Assembly (NCBI GenBank): GCA_021234535.1 | Contig: CM037843.1 | Span: forward strand, 6,590,820-6,654,819 | Origin: Stichopus chloronotus | Lineage: Eukaryota; Echinodermata; Holothuroidea; Aspidochirotida; Stichopodidae | Direction of reading: 5' to 3' | Length of the DNA: 64,000 nt | Shown: piece by piece, positions 13,431 to 51,800 of the stretch | How the letters are laid out: the number at the start of each line of letters is the position of its first letter | Position numbering within the stretch: the stretch's first letter is position 1 | Translations under genes and position numbers: made by a program | The notes under the pieces: model-generated | What the model was told of the DNA's origin: nothing | The model's database searches: none | What the model saw: only the letters and a program-made list of their open reading frames with translations

Positions 13431-14372
13431 ATGAATCCTTATTTTTCGAAAATGGGTTTTTTTTTTTTTTGTTGCTGTTTTGATGCCGTTTTCGTTGTTT
13501 TACAAAAGTGCTTACTGTCATGTCCGTTTATGAGGTATTCCTTCCTTTTTACAACCTCACATGTACATTTAAAAAGAAAGAAAAAATTAAGATCCGCACA
13601 AAATCACTTTAAAAGAGCTTATTTTTAAACACGGCAAAGGTTATACGACCAACCACCTATACACCTTAACATCCCCTTTGTATATTGTAAGGGTGCCTCC
13701 TAATAGGGCCCATCGAAGACTTAAAGGCCAATAGCACAAGGATACTTAATAATGACATAATAAGGCTTCAACACGTGAGTCCATGACGCGTGGGATTGCA
13801 CAAGAGTTGTGATTTTAAGTCAAGGTGAAGTTACTAAAAGGTTTCACATGAGAAAGTTTAAGAATCTCCTTTTCCACTAATAATTCACATTCGTTTTCTT
13901 TGTTTTATGTTTGCTTTTTACTTCACGTTCTTGCATTATTTTTGTTTGTTTCGTAACAACATTATTTTTTTATACCAAGCGTCTTCCCAAGCATAAAAAG
14001 AAATTGGATTCTAGAAACCATCTCACAATTTCGATCTCAATTCTCACAGTGAGGACAACCGTGAAGTTAGGAGTTACATAAAGTTACAACGACATAACTA
14101 ACCTCAAAAGGAATTTACAATAAGCGAGCCAGTCGCTGCAACCTACCTGTGACGGCTCATTAACTTGCGTGTTATTTCTGATACATTCGGATCTTCACAT
14201 AGACCTACCATAAGATACATGAATTAATATGTTTCACACTTTTATCTCCATTAAATCCATTTCAGTGCTTGATATACACTGTTGAGCATTTCTTCAACAA
14301 TACAGGAATTCTGTTGGTGAACCAGTGTTTCCGACATACATCTTAGTGATTAAAAACGTTTTGAATTTGCAG
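13431..14372. other. Region upstream of the GTPase gene
   Basis: No gene recognised. An acceptor-like TTGAATTTGCAG ends at 14,372, so the GTPase mRNA may carry an upstream 5' untranslated exon somewhere in or before this region. No TATA box can be assigned with confidence. Confidence 0.3.
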
Positions 14373-14449
14373 TTGTATTTTCATCTCTTGTGGTAAACAG
14401 TTTCTGTCTTTTCGTCAACGCAAGTTCGGCAACCTTGCTCTTATACCCG

Positions 14450-15055
14450 ATGGGTAACAAATATTCCTCACCGGCAGAACATTCCTGTGAGGCCAAAGGG
14501 AAGTACCGCAATCCAATAAGAGTTGTCACTCTGGGGTCGACTTTGGTCGGCAAGACGTCCATCATAGCTCAGATCTTGTCGAAAAAGCTTCCAACGTGCA
14601 AAGATGAAGTTACTGTGAAAGAACACAAGGACGATAAGTTCACACTGACCGTGATTTCCGGAGATAACGATACCGAGAGCATCCGTTTCTTCGATACGTC
14701 CAGCAAGGTGACCAAGCATGTTTTGAGGAGGTGCATTGCTCATCACGACGTCTTCTTGATCGTTTATTCCCTGGACAGAGAGGCGTCCTTCGACGATGCA
14801 CGAAACATCGTCAACGAAATCAAGGAGCAACGGCCAGAGGAAGATGTCCCCATCCTCCTGTTGGGGAACAAGAACGATATATGTAAGGAACAAAGGGAGA
14901 TATCTACGGAAGTCGCGGACCTGTTGTCGATCGATTGGGACGTGACAGAGCATATCTTTATGTCTGCAACCAGTCACGAAGATACTGAAAAGGTTCTCAA
15001 AATGATCATCGGCCACGCGAAAAGGTGCAAAGGGTCTAAGCAACTTTCCAAGTGA
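14450..15055 (+). CDS. Divergent Ras-family small GTPase
   Basis: Intronless, 201 aa. The G motifs stand in order: G1 GSTLVGKT (29-36), a G2-type threonine in DEVTVKEH (about T55), G3 DTSSK (82-86), G4 NKND (140-143) and G5 SAT (172-174). This is the Ras fold at normal length. Residues equivalent to Ras Gly12, Gly13, Gly60 and Gln61 are Thr, Leu, Ser and Lys, so fast GTP hydrolysis is unlikely; kappaB-Ras proteins (NKIRAS) deviate at the same places, and the LGNK...EQR stretch also resembles them. There is no C-terminal CAAX box. The N-terminus MGNKYSS fits an N-myristoylation signal, suggesting membrane attachment. The ATG at 14,450 is the first in frame; upstream codons stay open back to a possible splice acceptor but contain no ATG. 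Subfamily is uncertain; an NKIRAS-like or orphan Ras protein is the best guess. A retrocopy origin would explain the missing introns. Confidence 0.85.
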   Translation: MGNKYSSPAEHSCEAKGKYRNPIRVVTLGSTLVGKTSIIAQILSKKLPTCKDEVTVKEHKDDKFTLTVISGDNDTESIRFFDTSSKVTKHVLRRCIAHHDVFLIVYSLDREASFDDARNIVNEIKEQRPEEDVPILLLGNKNDICKEQREISTEVADLLSIDWDVTEHIFMSATSHEDTEKVLKMIIGHAKRCKGSKQLSK

Positions 15056-15579
15056 AGTGGAACAAGCAAGGATAATCGTGTTCTTGCTGTCGTATTTCTT
15101 TCATTATCATTTCTCTATCAATACTGGCATTTCGTGAAGGTCTTCTGTTAAGGCCGAAAATTTGATACATTTTTCAGGAATCGTCATGTTAGAATCTTAC
15201 GGCATTGTCGACACTATGGGGAGGATTTTTTTTTCCAAATCTTGATTGCTTTCTAACATAGTCGTTCTCAGTGTTTGAAACCAAAGGTTGGAAGGGGAAA
15301 AGATAGCCTATTCAACTTCTTATCACTAATTATCATTGTAGTATTTCTTCAAAAACAAAAGTTGCAATAGGAATTAACCAATACCGTGTGTTGAGGATAT
15401 TGTGTGTTTAGATTGTCATAATACCACTTTGCTTGTTTCATATATTTACCAATTTGCACCATTGTATGCTTTGATTGTTCCAAACAATTGCTATTAATGT
15501 GATTGCGTGCGTGTACAAAAAGTGGAAACAATAATATAATCCTATCCACAAGTTTACGATGTCTTTTAATCGAACCATT

Positions 15580-15955
15580 TAGACAGTTTGGGAAAAATAA
15601 AAAGTTTTTATTAAATTAGTTTCAGGGGATAAATTTTGCTATGTTATGTCGAATTTTCATACTACAGCGACCAAAAGTGTAAAATTCAGTGTAATATTGT
15701 AGAAAGCTTTGCCTTTCTTTCAACAAGCTAATGGAAGTCCCCGTGATGAATATTCAGTTGATCGACACAACTGATCGCTGACTCCGTAATGATCTTATTG
15801 AGATGAATTTATATGTAAATATAGTACTTTGTTTCACAAATGCTAAATTCCCGATACCAATGAAGAAGCTACAATTTGAGTTGTTTTTTGTTTTTTTTCA
15901 ACAGACCTGTACTGCTACATATTCATTACGTAGGCTGGGTCTTGTTGTAGTAGGA
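15580..15955 (+). repeat. Dispersed repeat family D, copy 2
   Basis: Same landmarks as the copy at 12,990-13,430: a T-rich start, ATGAATATTCAGT, AACTGATCG, and the end motif GACCTGTACTG followed by CATATTCATTA. The start, TTTGGG then AATAAA, resembles the copy at 42,025. More diverged internally than copy 1. Confidence 0.5.
15596..15601 (+). terminator. Candidate polyadenylation signal of the GTPase gene
   Basis: AATAAA about 540 bp after the stop codon. It lies at the edge of a dispersed repeat copy, so the repeat may supply the signal. No downstream GU-rich element was assigned. Confidence 0.3.
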
Positions 15956-18900
15956 ACGACTGAATTTTAAAGTCTTTCTGTTTTTTATGCCGTTTCCGTT
16001 GCTTTTCAAAGTATTTTCTGACACTTTTGCTCATTGAAAAATTCCATTCACGAACAATCTACGTTTGAAAAAAAAAAGAAAAACGTAGGATCAAGTATAA
16101 TCTTATTCTTCTCGTTTTTCCGTTAACACGCAATCACTTTTTAATTCCGTGATCCCACAACTACACCCCACCAAGGATTGAAGTCAAGGTGCGACCAAAT
16201 CGTACGTTGTAAGAGTTTTAAGGGAATAATGACACGGTTCCATACGGGCAATATGATGTAACTGTGCGACCTTAGTATGATTTAACTTTGCTGTACAACG
16301 GGATCAAATCACGGTGAGATGAAGTGAATGTTTTCGCGATCCTCAAGTGGCTTCAAGACAACTTTTTTCGGTGTTGCTGTTGGTCACTAAGCGTCATATC
16401 ATGTCATATGTCATAAGATGTTCTTTATCTACACTGGCAGCACATCAGTATGAACTAAATTATTGTATTAGCAAACTCTATATACTATGTTACGTACTAT
16501 TCATGTTTTTCAAACCACATTCTTACATGTACTGGTTTCTTCACGATGATCCATTTAAGAAAAATGAAATATTTCATAAATGAAAGTGATAATTCAAATT
16601 TTCAGAGTACCGTACTCATTCAATCAACAAGTTTAATTGAGAATAAAGAGTGACGTCGTAAGGAGTCGGTTCTGACATGAGTGACCGTCAGGTGTCTTTT
16701 GAAACTATAGAGCCGACACGTTGCAACATAAGTTCATGGGAGATTAATTCATTTCTCTGTGCCATATTGCACGTTGCTACTTGTAGAGTATTTATCAGGC
16801 CTATTTCTGGTTCAGTAGGGTAAATGATAATTTATACTAAGAAAGGTATAATGATTAAAACAAAATGTTTTGAAAGACCCTAAAGAAGGTATGATAAGAT
16901 CAAACCGTTGCATTTCAGTAATCTGCTGATTGTAACTAAATTTTACCCTTTCTTGGAAATTAAATTACGGTTATACGTTTATCTGGTGTGATCGGGGTGT
17001 GTGGGAGGGCTGGGCGCAGCCATTGACTATATACGGAAGTGAAAATGACGGAAATGAATCTCAACATGGTATAATATATTCTGAGAATGAAAGCCGTTGT
17101 TACATCGCAGTTTGTAATTAAATGGTGGAGTAATTGCCTCCTTATGAAGGTGACATCAAAGCGAGCATGCATGGGTCAGATGAGAAGGCGAATTTACAGG
17201 GGTGTCATGACAATGTTTATGTCAGTGCCTCTGAACTGTTTTGAACAACTTAAATTACATACACGCTTGACCCTCCCGACGGGAAATTAAAACAGGTAGA
17301 CCTATCTAAATGATTTACATTCCTTATACAGCATGGATAAATCACAACTTACACTGAAATAGGCCTACGTCAAGATATGACGTATCCGCTCATATGTATA
17401 TACGTTAATATATATGAGTGGATTTTTGAGGATTTTTCTGTCAAGAAACGCTCCACCAAAAAACAAATCAAACAAAGGGGGAAAAATTGACTGCTCGAAT
17501 TAAAGAAGGATTTGTTTATATAAGAGAGGAGAAGGAAGGGAGGGTTACAGATTGTGGCATTGCTTGCATCGTTAGCAATTGACTAAGCTGTTTGAGCCAG
17601 ATAGCTGACCTCCACATCTGGAAAATGCTCTTTACTGGCAATCTCATTTATCTTGGTTCTTCCCGAGTGTTTCAGGGAAGAAAAAGTAGAGGAAAGAACA
17701 CCTGTCATGAAATCAAAAGAAAATTTTGCACTCTTCTTCCAGATGTTTGAATATAAAAATTGTATATAAATTTTTGTTGGCCGTACAAAATTCAGACTAT
17801 CCAAGAGAGCATAGCTGCCAATCACCATTTCTTGAAATCAAATAGACCAATGAAAGTGGATATGAATATTCATTTATGCACAAAAAAAAAATACAACCCA
17901 ACGTATTCCAATCTTAATGTTGGTGTTTCAAGTTCGATGCATAAGCGCAGTGCCGTTCTAAATAGGAAAGACGGTTTGGAGAAAACAAAAACAGATGCCA
18001 TTTTTGAATAAAATATCTCTCGCTGATATACTTTCCGATGTCGATGTTACCTCCTAGAAACAAGAGACGATTGATAACCTACGACGCTTGTAATAAAATA
18101 ATATAGTTAATATGAGTGTGACAACCACATTCTACAACACATAGACTAAGTATCTGTTCACTGACGTTTTGACGTTAAAGCATGAAAATTGTTGTCGCCG
18201 TGTTGTAACGCCCGACCTAGCCTGTTTCAAAGTGTTTCCATAAAAAAGAATGCAAGTCTACGAATCAAAATAAAAGTCCAACATCGCTATTTCTGTCACA
18301 AGTACATCCACCCCCACCCACAGCTGAACCCCACCTCACCCTCGCGTCACCCCCCCCCCCCCCCCGCCTTCCTCAATAAAACTTCTTATCCGTATATCCA
18401 GACGGAAAAGAAGGAACTTACTTTGTGACAAAACGTTGTAGGTTATAGCAATCAAAGCAAGCATTGAAATGACGTAAATAATTAAAGTGCACATGATCTT
18501 AAAGTCAAGGAGACAAAAGGATAATCGGACTGCTACTGACACGGGAGACTAGAAAGTGCCATTCCTGCAATCTCATGGTCATTGCTTTAAATCTTTCTTT
18601 GAAATCTCGTCCCAATAGTGTGGCGCTGCGCTTATATTGTATTAAATTATACTCGTATACTTTAGACGAGCTATTTCCTCTTCCGCTCTCTCTCTACATC
18701 CGTCCTCCCTAGTAAAAAATACGTCTTAAGGTTAAAGGTAGTCCTAAAAGACTTAAAAAGTTGCTTCTTCGCAAAATATAATAACTTCACAAAATAGGTA
18801 GTCTAGCTTCTTCACGTGAGGAATTAAATTATGCTTCAATGTCTGATTTGATTTATTTGATGTCTTATTTGATTTATTAATGGTGGCAGTAATTCAGTAG

Positions 18901-21900
18901 AAATATTACCACCCTGTGTCATTCTTTTGTAAGCATTATGTCATACTTCAAAATACGGATAAGTGAGAAAAAATTGTCAGATTGCTTACTGTGGATATAT
19001 TTTTATTTACCTTTTTGAAGCTTTCAGGTAAATATTATAGATGGATGCACATCAATATCGCCATAAACACAATATAAGTGTGAAACGTTGCTTTGTGATT
19101 AGCAGTGCTTGACGAAGCCATTGGAAACTTCAGTATTGGGTCCTCCTTTCCCAATATTGGCAAATGAAATTTTGGGCATATGTATGCGTGCATCTGGTTC
19201 CCGAAACTTGTGGTCTAGCTGGACCCGCATGATTGTAGACATAATTCTCACAACTGTTCTTTAGCGTTGCACTATGAATTTGTACGTACAGTTTCCATTT
19301 TTAAAATGGACGCCCCCACTTTTAAAGGTCCCCCGAAAAATTTCATTTTAGTGGCGCTATTCCACAATTTTAACAAACTTATATTCAACTTGTTTGGTTG
19401 TCTTATTCGAGGTAACATACCACCATTAGATTTAGTACATCCGCGAGTTTTGATAACCTTGCTCGGTGACAGTGCCTAAACTGAGCCACGGCAATCACTT
19501 TTATCATCATGTTTTCGGTCATCATCACTATCTTTTACTAGGATGTTAAAGAACACTAAGTAAAGTACAGATGATGTGAAAATGAGGACGATTGAACGAG
19601 ATACAACTTCGTTTAGAAAATCGAAGGTTTTGGGATGGTATTTCGCTCGGAGAGGCTTGTTAAGCGGCGGGACCACTCTTAACTACCACCTCTTCTAGGG
19701 CAAAATCTCAATGGTCAACATATGGAAATTTGTAAGTGCCATGATTGGCCAATCCTTACGCTTTCACACGATGAGTAGGGAATGTCTCGAATGACGTACC
19801 TTGACGTACCTTGTCTGTCACTGGGCCTAGAAGGTCACTGCTTAAGTGTGTAAGCCAATCGAAGGATTAATTGTGGTATGTCATCTAGAGTGGTTTAGGA
19901 TTCTTCCGTGGGTGTATCTTTCCTGATGGGGGATAGGGGGGCATCCTGCGGGGCTTAACTGCGTCCATTGTCCCCTGCGATTGAGGAGATACTTTTGTCG
20001 AAAAATTTTCAAGTACTGTAAATTCTCAGTGGGTAAATCTCTCGTTGTGATAGGTTAATTGTCGTAACCTGCAGTTAATTGTCGCAACAGACAGCAAGTA
20101 TATCAAATCGACGGGAAATCATTAAAACAAGCAACTAATAACGTTATAACAGGTATCAACGGGAATTTTCTAGTGCGGAGACACTCTTTTACGGTTGGGT
20201 GGGAATGTTAAATGGCTACGTTCCTGGGAGCATCTTTGAGTTTGCATTATAGATCTGCAAAAGTTTGCTTCATCCTCAACTACCTCCCCATCATATGTTC
20301 ATTACATAGCACACTACTGGTCACGGGTTCTACCCCCCCCCCCCCTCATGTTGAACTGATGGATAAAACTTCACATTCCAACGTCTTCTACATTTGTGAC
20401 CTGGGGGAACGCTTGCCTCATCAGTCCGATGCACTTCGGCTTCAGTCCCTCCTCGTAGCTATAGCTAGGCCCTACGAAACTGCTGCTATCAAATTATTAC
20501 TTGTCAGCAGGGCCGTCGGCTACCGGAGGTGTGGGAAGGTGGGCTCATCCGTCCCCCCCCCCCCAAAAAAAAAAATAAAAATAAAAAATCGTCAGAGCAA
20601 CGATAGTGGGAGAATATAAAATAATTTTCATATCTCAGTCTAGTAGATCTTATAACATACAAAGATGCAAACGGATGCACCAGATTATGCCCAGGATTAA
20701 ATGGTACTTGAGAAATTTCTCAATAAATCTGCAATTCTATGCATGATTACTCATATTTCAGTCTCGAACCAACGATAGTCTTACAATCTGAAATACAATT
20801 TGGGATTTGGGATCTCCGTCCAGCACATTTTATGACACAAAATGATGCCAAATATTGCACCAGATTGCGTGCAACGTAACCTAGCAGATGAGAGATTACT
20901 CAAAAAGGAAGGGGGGGGGGGATGGGGACATCTTCTCGATAAAAAACCCTTTATGCATTCCAACCATCAATCATCTCATGCTTTTTCCACTGTCAAAGTA
21001 CTATTCTATGACATTTTTTCCTCATTACCGTGGCTACCATATATACAAAAGTTAAGTTGGTATACAAAAACTACCTTTACTTTGTTATGCAATCATCGAA
21101 GCTTGTAGCAAACTAATAAAAAGCTGTTATTGCCCGAGATTATAAGTTGTTGGAATAACTTTTCTAACTTTTCTGGAACTATAAGTCTCGGCAACAAAAC
21201 ATTGATTGCAATAGATGCAAAATATATCACGCCAGATTTTGTGTAAGCTTAGGCCTGCCTGGTAGCCTTGAAAAGTTTTAGAAGAAAGAAAAAACTGTTA
21301 TCGTTAGAAAGTAAAAACTGCTAAGTTACCTTTTCTGGAAATTACGATATCCGATCATAAATATTCTAGACAAGAGCAATCTAAGTTTTTACCACTTTTC
21401 ATCGATTGATGTTTTTCTCATTAACTGAAAAATTGCAGACTCGAGATACTTCATTATGACTTTAAGGAAGTTGGGAACATATGCAGCCCAGGACACTCGG
21501 AAGTGCCGTTTCCTGCCTTGGAGGGGACAGGGCGGTGGTTGTAACGCCAAACATTTTCTTATAGTAGTATATACTTTTTTATAGTAGGCCTACGCTCGGT
21601 GACAAACGATGGTGCCGCTCCGCTTAGGTATCCCTGTTTTAAAAGAAAAAAATTCTTATCGTTAGAAAGAAAATCTGTAGTAGAGGTACTCCTCGCTGAG
21701 CTCGCAAAAGTGCTACGTACGCCCTCAAGCCAGACCATCACACCCTGCTGAAAACTATGAAAAAGCTAATCATATGTCAAAACAACGACGGACAAATCGT
21801 GTCCGAAGTAGAGCCATACAGAAAAAAAAGTCAAGATCCGAATCACTTTTGCCATTTAGCAATTAACGATTCATTGCCACTTCAACTCATCTCAGGATTG

Positions 21901-22380
21901 GCATAGGAATTGCAAGTTTCCACTTGATGATAATTTTTTTGCAGACATGGTATCCCCTTTTCCAAGCTGGGTACATGCAGTTCAAGCTTGGCGCCTGGCT
22001 TCCTGGTTGATGGGAAGGGAGAAGGGGGTGGGCGTGAAGAGGCAAAAGTTTCTTGTACACTCCGCGTCAACCAATTCATTAATTCCTGAGAGTGTCCTTT
22101 TCGTGAGGACTGCACCTCTCCTTTGTAAAACTCTGAACTATCCCCGGCTTCTTGGTAAGGATCCTAGTGTCCGAAACTTCATGTCTCGGTGGCGTCGCCA
22201 TTCATTTTGAAAAAAAAAATCCAGTGGCATTTTCACACCCCCTCCCCCCTAAAGATATGAACCTCCTGTCCGATTGATACTCCATCGTGCTCTTTTTATC
22301 GATTATGATATACTTACTTGATAGGCCTGCAGTAGTCCAAATCAAGTTCCACCTCATGAACTGTACTTCATACCACCCCT
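15956..22380. other. Intergenic DNA between the GTPase and EGLN genes
   Basis: No gene supported. Contents noted: C or G runs of 11-16 bases at 18,350-18,365, 20,333-20,345, 20,553-20,564 and 20,911-20,921, and three weakly related segments near 20,650, 20,840 and 21,210 that share an ATGCAAA...CCAGATT pattern and may be old repeat copies. CpG frequency is high (24 in 17,001-18,000 by hand count). Confidence 0.4.
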
Positions 22381-22387
22381 AGCCTAA

Positions 22388-22708
22388 ATGACGTGCTTGT
22401 ACGTGCACATGATTAGTACATGATTACGCTGCGGTCCTCCTAAAGCGTAATAGCAGTTTTATCAGATGTATACATAATTCATGATCACACTGTTACTGAT
22501 CTTTATTATGAAAACAAAGTCCGCACTGAAATTTGACAGACCACTTGCACGACTACGACGGGTACGAGCAGATCGGTACGTGAATCGGGATTCAGTTGAA
22601 CTTCATCGATATTTAATGCGTACGTGACAAATGTCACTGTCATAATGTTCTCGTGTATTTTACTTTACTCTAATCGTTAGGAATTTTTGTGGCTCATCGA
22701 TTATCAAC
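22388..22708 (+). promoter_or_regulatory. Putative EGLN promoter with ACGTG (HRE-type) cores
   Basis: The 320 bp before the EGLN start codon hold four ACGTG cores on the + strand: 22,391-22,395, 22,401-22,405, 22,578-22,582 and 22,622-22,626. RCGTG is the core of the hypoxia response element bound by HIF. PHD genes in several animals are HIF-induced, giving negative feedback, so the cluster is plausible as regulation. No TATA box is clear and the transcription start is unknown. Confidence 0.4.
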
Positions 22709-48149
<25,441 letters not shown>

Positions 48150-48202
48150 ACTTCCTCAAGGTGTACTCTTGATGATCGATCCAACATTGAACTATCTAAA
48201 AA

Positions 48203-48520
48203 TCTAACTACACCGTGCAGATGGTTGAAAGGCTGTCCTCATCTAACCGCATCCTTACAATACCATGCAGTGATGACCCAAAGGTTTCATGTTTATCCAC
48301 ATCCCCTTACATCAGCATGCAGTGATGACTGACAGTTTAATGTCAATCTACATCCCCACACTACCATACATTGCATTGATGCCCCAAGGGTTTTGTGTCT
48401 GACCCTATCACTACCATACCTTGCATTGATGCCCCAAGGGTTTTATGTCTGACCCTATCACTACCATACCTTGCAGTGACTTCCGAAGTGTTTCATCTCC
48501 AGCCACATCCCTACCATGGT
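48203..48520 (+). repeat. 50-bp tandem repeat in the putative EGLN 3' UTR
   Basis: CCATACC-type words recur at 48,364, 48,414 and 48,464, exactly 50 bp apart; two adjacent units (containing GATGCCCCAAGGG) are almost identical and older, more diverged units extend upstream to about 48,203 and down to 48,520. The array begins about 50 bp after the stop codon. Confidence 0.8.
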
Positions 48521-48817
48521 GTGATGAACGGAAAGTTGCCGAACATGAGCAGTGTGCAAGATTAAAATATAGAGATTTTTTTTTGTTTCCTGTCTTATGT
48601 TTTAATTTTGTCATGACTATGGCAAGGCTAATGTTCAGTAATTCATAAGACTGATGGGGTTTTCATTGCTAAACTCAATGTTTTTTCTAACAAAACTCAG
48701 TTTGAAGACCACAAAGCAGAGTATATTTACAGAAAACTTGTTTTTTTTTTTATCAAAAAAGAAGGCTTTCTCTGAATGTAGGGAAAACAGGGTTTATCAA
48801 GAGCAAAATGAGTTTTC

Positions 48818-48823
48818 AATAAA
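48818..48823 (+). terminator. Candidate proximal EGLN polyadenylation signal
   Basis: AATAAA 669 bp after the stop codon. Another AATAAA is at 49,766-49,771. Which is used cannot be told from sequence. Confidence 0.35.
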
Positions 48824-51800
48824 CCCAGCGTTTTTAGTGATAAACAAGGTTTATTGATTCATCTTGTTTTTTTGAGAGATAATATCAGGTTTTCTCTTGA
48901 AACAGTGTATCAGTAAACTGTGTTCTTTTGCTCGATAAACATTGTTTTGGTAACATCCCATTTTTCAAGAGGTTTACCATAGACAATGCTAACACTGTAA
49001 ATGCAATTCCTGACTTTTTGATACCATCTGGTCTGTTGGTTCAATGTGAACCATAATGTTTTCCTACAGTATCTGTGTATTCCAGGCTTAACAGGATGGT
49101 TTGTGCCTCTGATATTTTGGGGCAGTTTGTAAAGGGATTGCCCACCAAAAAGATTGACATGTCATAACAAATTAGGGAAATTTTTCTCTCTTTTTTTGTG
49201 AAAACCATTTGAAAGTTTTAGATTTTTGAAGAAATTTCTATTTCAAAATGGTTCATTGAATTATGAGAAATTTATGAGGTCACACAGACACAACTACTTT
49301 AATGTTCTTTGTATCCCTTTATAGTTTTGACTCTCTTGAAAGAAACATTACAATAGTTTGAGAGTTTTCTGCTGAATAATATTAAAGGGGAAGGATACAG
49401 TAGAATTGGTAAACCAATTTTGCGTCCAAATTTGTTTGCCAGCTCATTGTGACACACCTTCTTGTATTTTCTTTCTCTGAAAATTTGCTGACGGCAAATT
49501 TTACCTTATTGTCAAAACAGTTTGCATGGAACATTGCTTGAGATAAAAATGAAAGTCCTCAACCACAATCCATGAGAAATTTTGTATCTCTTACTGGCAT
49601 TTCTCTTTTATCTCACACACATTTGACCACCGGGCAATTCAGAGATGGTTTGCCGGCTTTCTCTCGCATTTCAAGTGAGACAGAACAAGTGTGTCTGAAT
49701 AAGAGACATGATTGTGAATGTTTCTAATCGACATTTTTATCATTTCTTGTCTCTGTAGCATTACAAATAAACAGCTTGTAGCATGGTATAGAAAATTGTA
49801 CGCCATGTACGGTAGTAATTCATACTAGCACTTTGTGTGAAGTGAGCTTTCTGCTTGCTGTGTAGTTTGTGTGTGAACCTGATTTATTAACCTGCTATCA
49901 AGTCTGAACGTGCTCACCAGGAGGGAACAAGTAAAGTGTGGTCCTCCTTGCATTCCCACCTCTGAACACATGGTGTGAAACACAGAGCTGGAAAAACTGA
50001 TGTTGGCTCAATTCGATGGGTTTTTGGGAGCAACTTCAAACCTGATGGGCAAAATTTTGATGTGGATGTATGTGGAATTTTTCTCCAAAATTGTCATAGT
50101 CAAACATCGTCATAGATCAAATGTACAATAGCATGGTGTATCAGGGTTTATTTAGCGTTATACCTCATCTCAGTTACATACAGAAATTTATTGCTTACTT
50201 GCTCACACTACTCATGTGCCTTCTCAGCTCAACAACTGCACTTCCATCTACCTACCAAGAGTGTTGGTGTTGTATTGAGACAGGTAAGTGAGTTGTCTGT
50301 AAATAACCAAACCAGGTAAGCTTTGAGATGCTTGCAACAAAAGTATGAATTTAACAAAAAACAAAATAGATGATTAAAGGTAACCTTTAGCACCGTCTTT
50401 GGCGCTGTCTGGTCTAATACTGGACTAGTGCCTCCTACCCATTCTGCCATCCTACTTGCTTGGAGTTTGAAAGTCTTTACAAATTTTTGTCCTCCAGATA
50501 TCATAAATTTGTGACTACTTCTGGTTTCCCTTGACTTGATGAAGAAAGACAATTAAAAACAAGTCATATAGTTAGAAGTTAATACATCCTCACTCTTCAA
50601 ATTGTTCAGTAACAATGGAACAAATTTTTAGATCTGCCATCAATGAATTTCAAAGTAGGGTTCTTGCCAGTCATCCAAACTCCTTGATTGTGCTCAACAG
50701 TCCGTATATACATCCGGAGCTGGATGTTTTTCACACATTTCTCACACCAACATTAGAGAGTCATGTACAAAGATATGTATTGATATAAAAAGGCAATGTG
50801 GCACCAACCAGCAGTGGTACCTCAATTAAACAAAATTACATCAGGCAATGAAACTTGAAAACTGGAAAATTTATGCATGGGGCCACTGATCAGACTTTCT
50901 GCCGAAAAAGAATGTCTTTGCTGGATGCAATGTTGAGCATCAATCAAGTTTGCTCAAACTGCAAACTAAGGGTGAGTAATGTGTTTTTTGTGCTTGACTG
51001 GACTTCCGATCTATAGGGGAATCCTTCTGCGAAAGATAAGGCTGGTAGAGAGACGGGATTTCCTGACTTTAAGAACCTTAAGGATTAAATGTTATACCTC
51101 AAGGGGTTGAGTGTGTTGTTGATTATTATCTCCTTAGGGCATTTCTATCTCAAGTGATCGAGGAGACGAACCGAAAACTTTGAACTGCTTCCTTTCAGTA
51201 GTACACTGCCATTTGAATGTCTTCCTGTGTTTGCTGTTTTCCAATTCCTTGGTGGCTATATGGTTGTGGTTATTTTGAGATTGTATATAATAATATATAA
51301 TAATATATAAAGGGTTAGAAAGTCTGGAGTAAAAAGTTCCAACAGTGTTCCTCTAGTCTTGGTCACAACAATACTGAAGTCTTGACCTCCATCAGTGGGA
51401 AAAGCAATATTTCCTGTGATCTGAACACTATACACCAGACTCAAACTCCTGGACTCGTTCTTACATGTCCATCGTGATGACTAGTGTGGTTTGTCTTTCA
51501 TCTGCAGTAAGTGCCCTCTTCTTGTATCCCAACAAAAAGATCCTCTTTTCAAAAGATGCCATGTAGGATTACCTTAACAGAAAAAAAAAACAAAACGAAC
51601 TTATCAATAAATTCCTTGCATAATGTTACATGAGTAATCAAAATTACAGACATGATTTTCTTTTATTTCATGATTTAAAATCATTCTTGTAGAATAAGAT
51701 TCTATTTGTGTGTCTGACATGGTTGGCAAAAGTTTTAAAATTGTTCAGATGTTGTTTCACTGAATGCAATACTCGTCAAATGGCGTTGGAAGTAACTTCG

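Noticed and set aside
14390..14449. Longer N-terminus for the GTPase beginning at 14,390
   Set aside because: The codon at 14,390 is GTG, not ATG; the first ATG is at 14,450.
14468..15043. 191-codon minus-strand frame opposite the GTPase gene
   Set aside because: It is the antisense shadow of the GTPase coding frame and shows no motif.
6460..20600. Three A-runs each followed by TCGTC (near 6,470, 9,785 and 20,587)
   Set aside because: The flanks do not align beyond the run, so a shared element is not supported.
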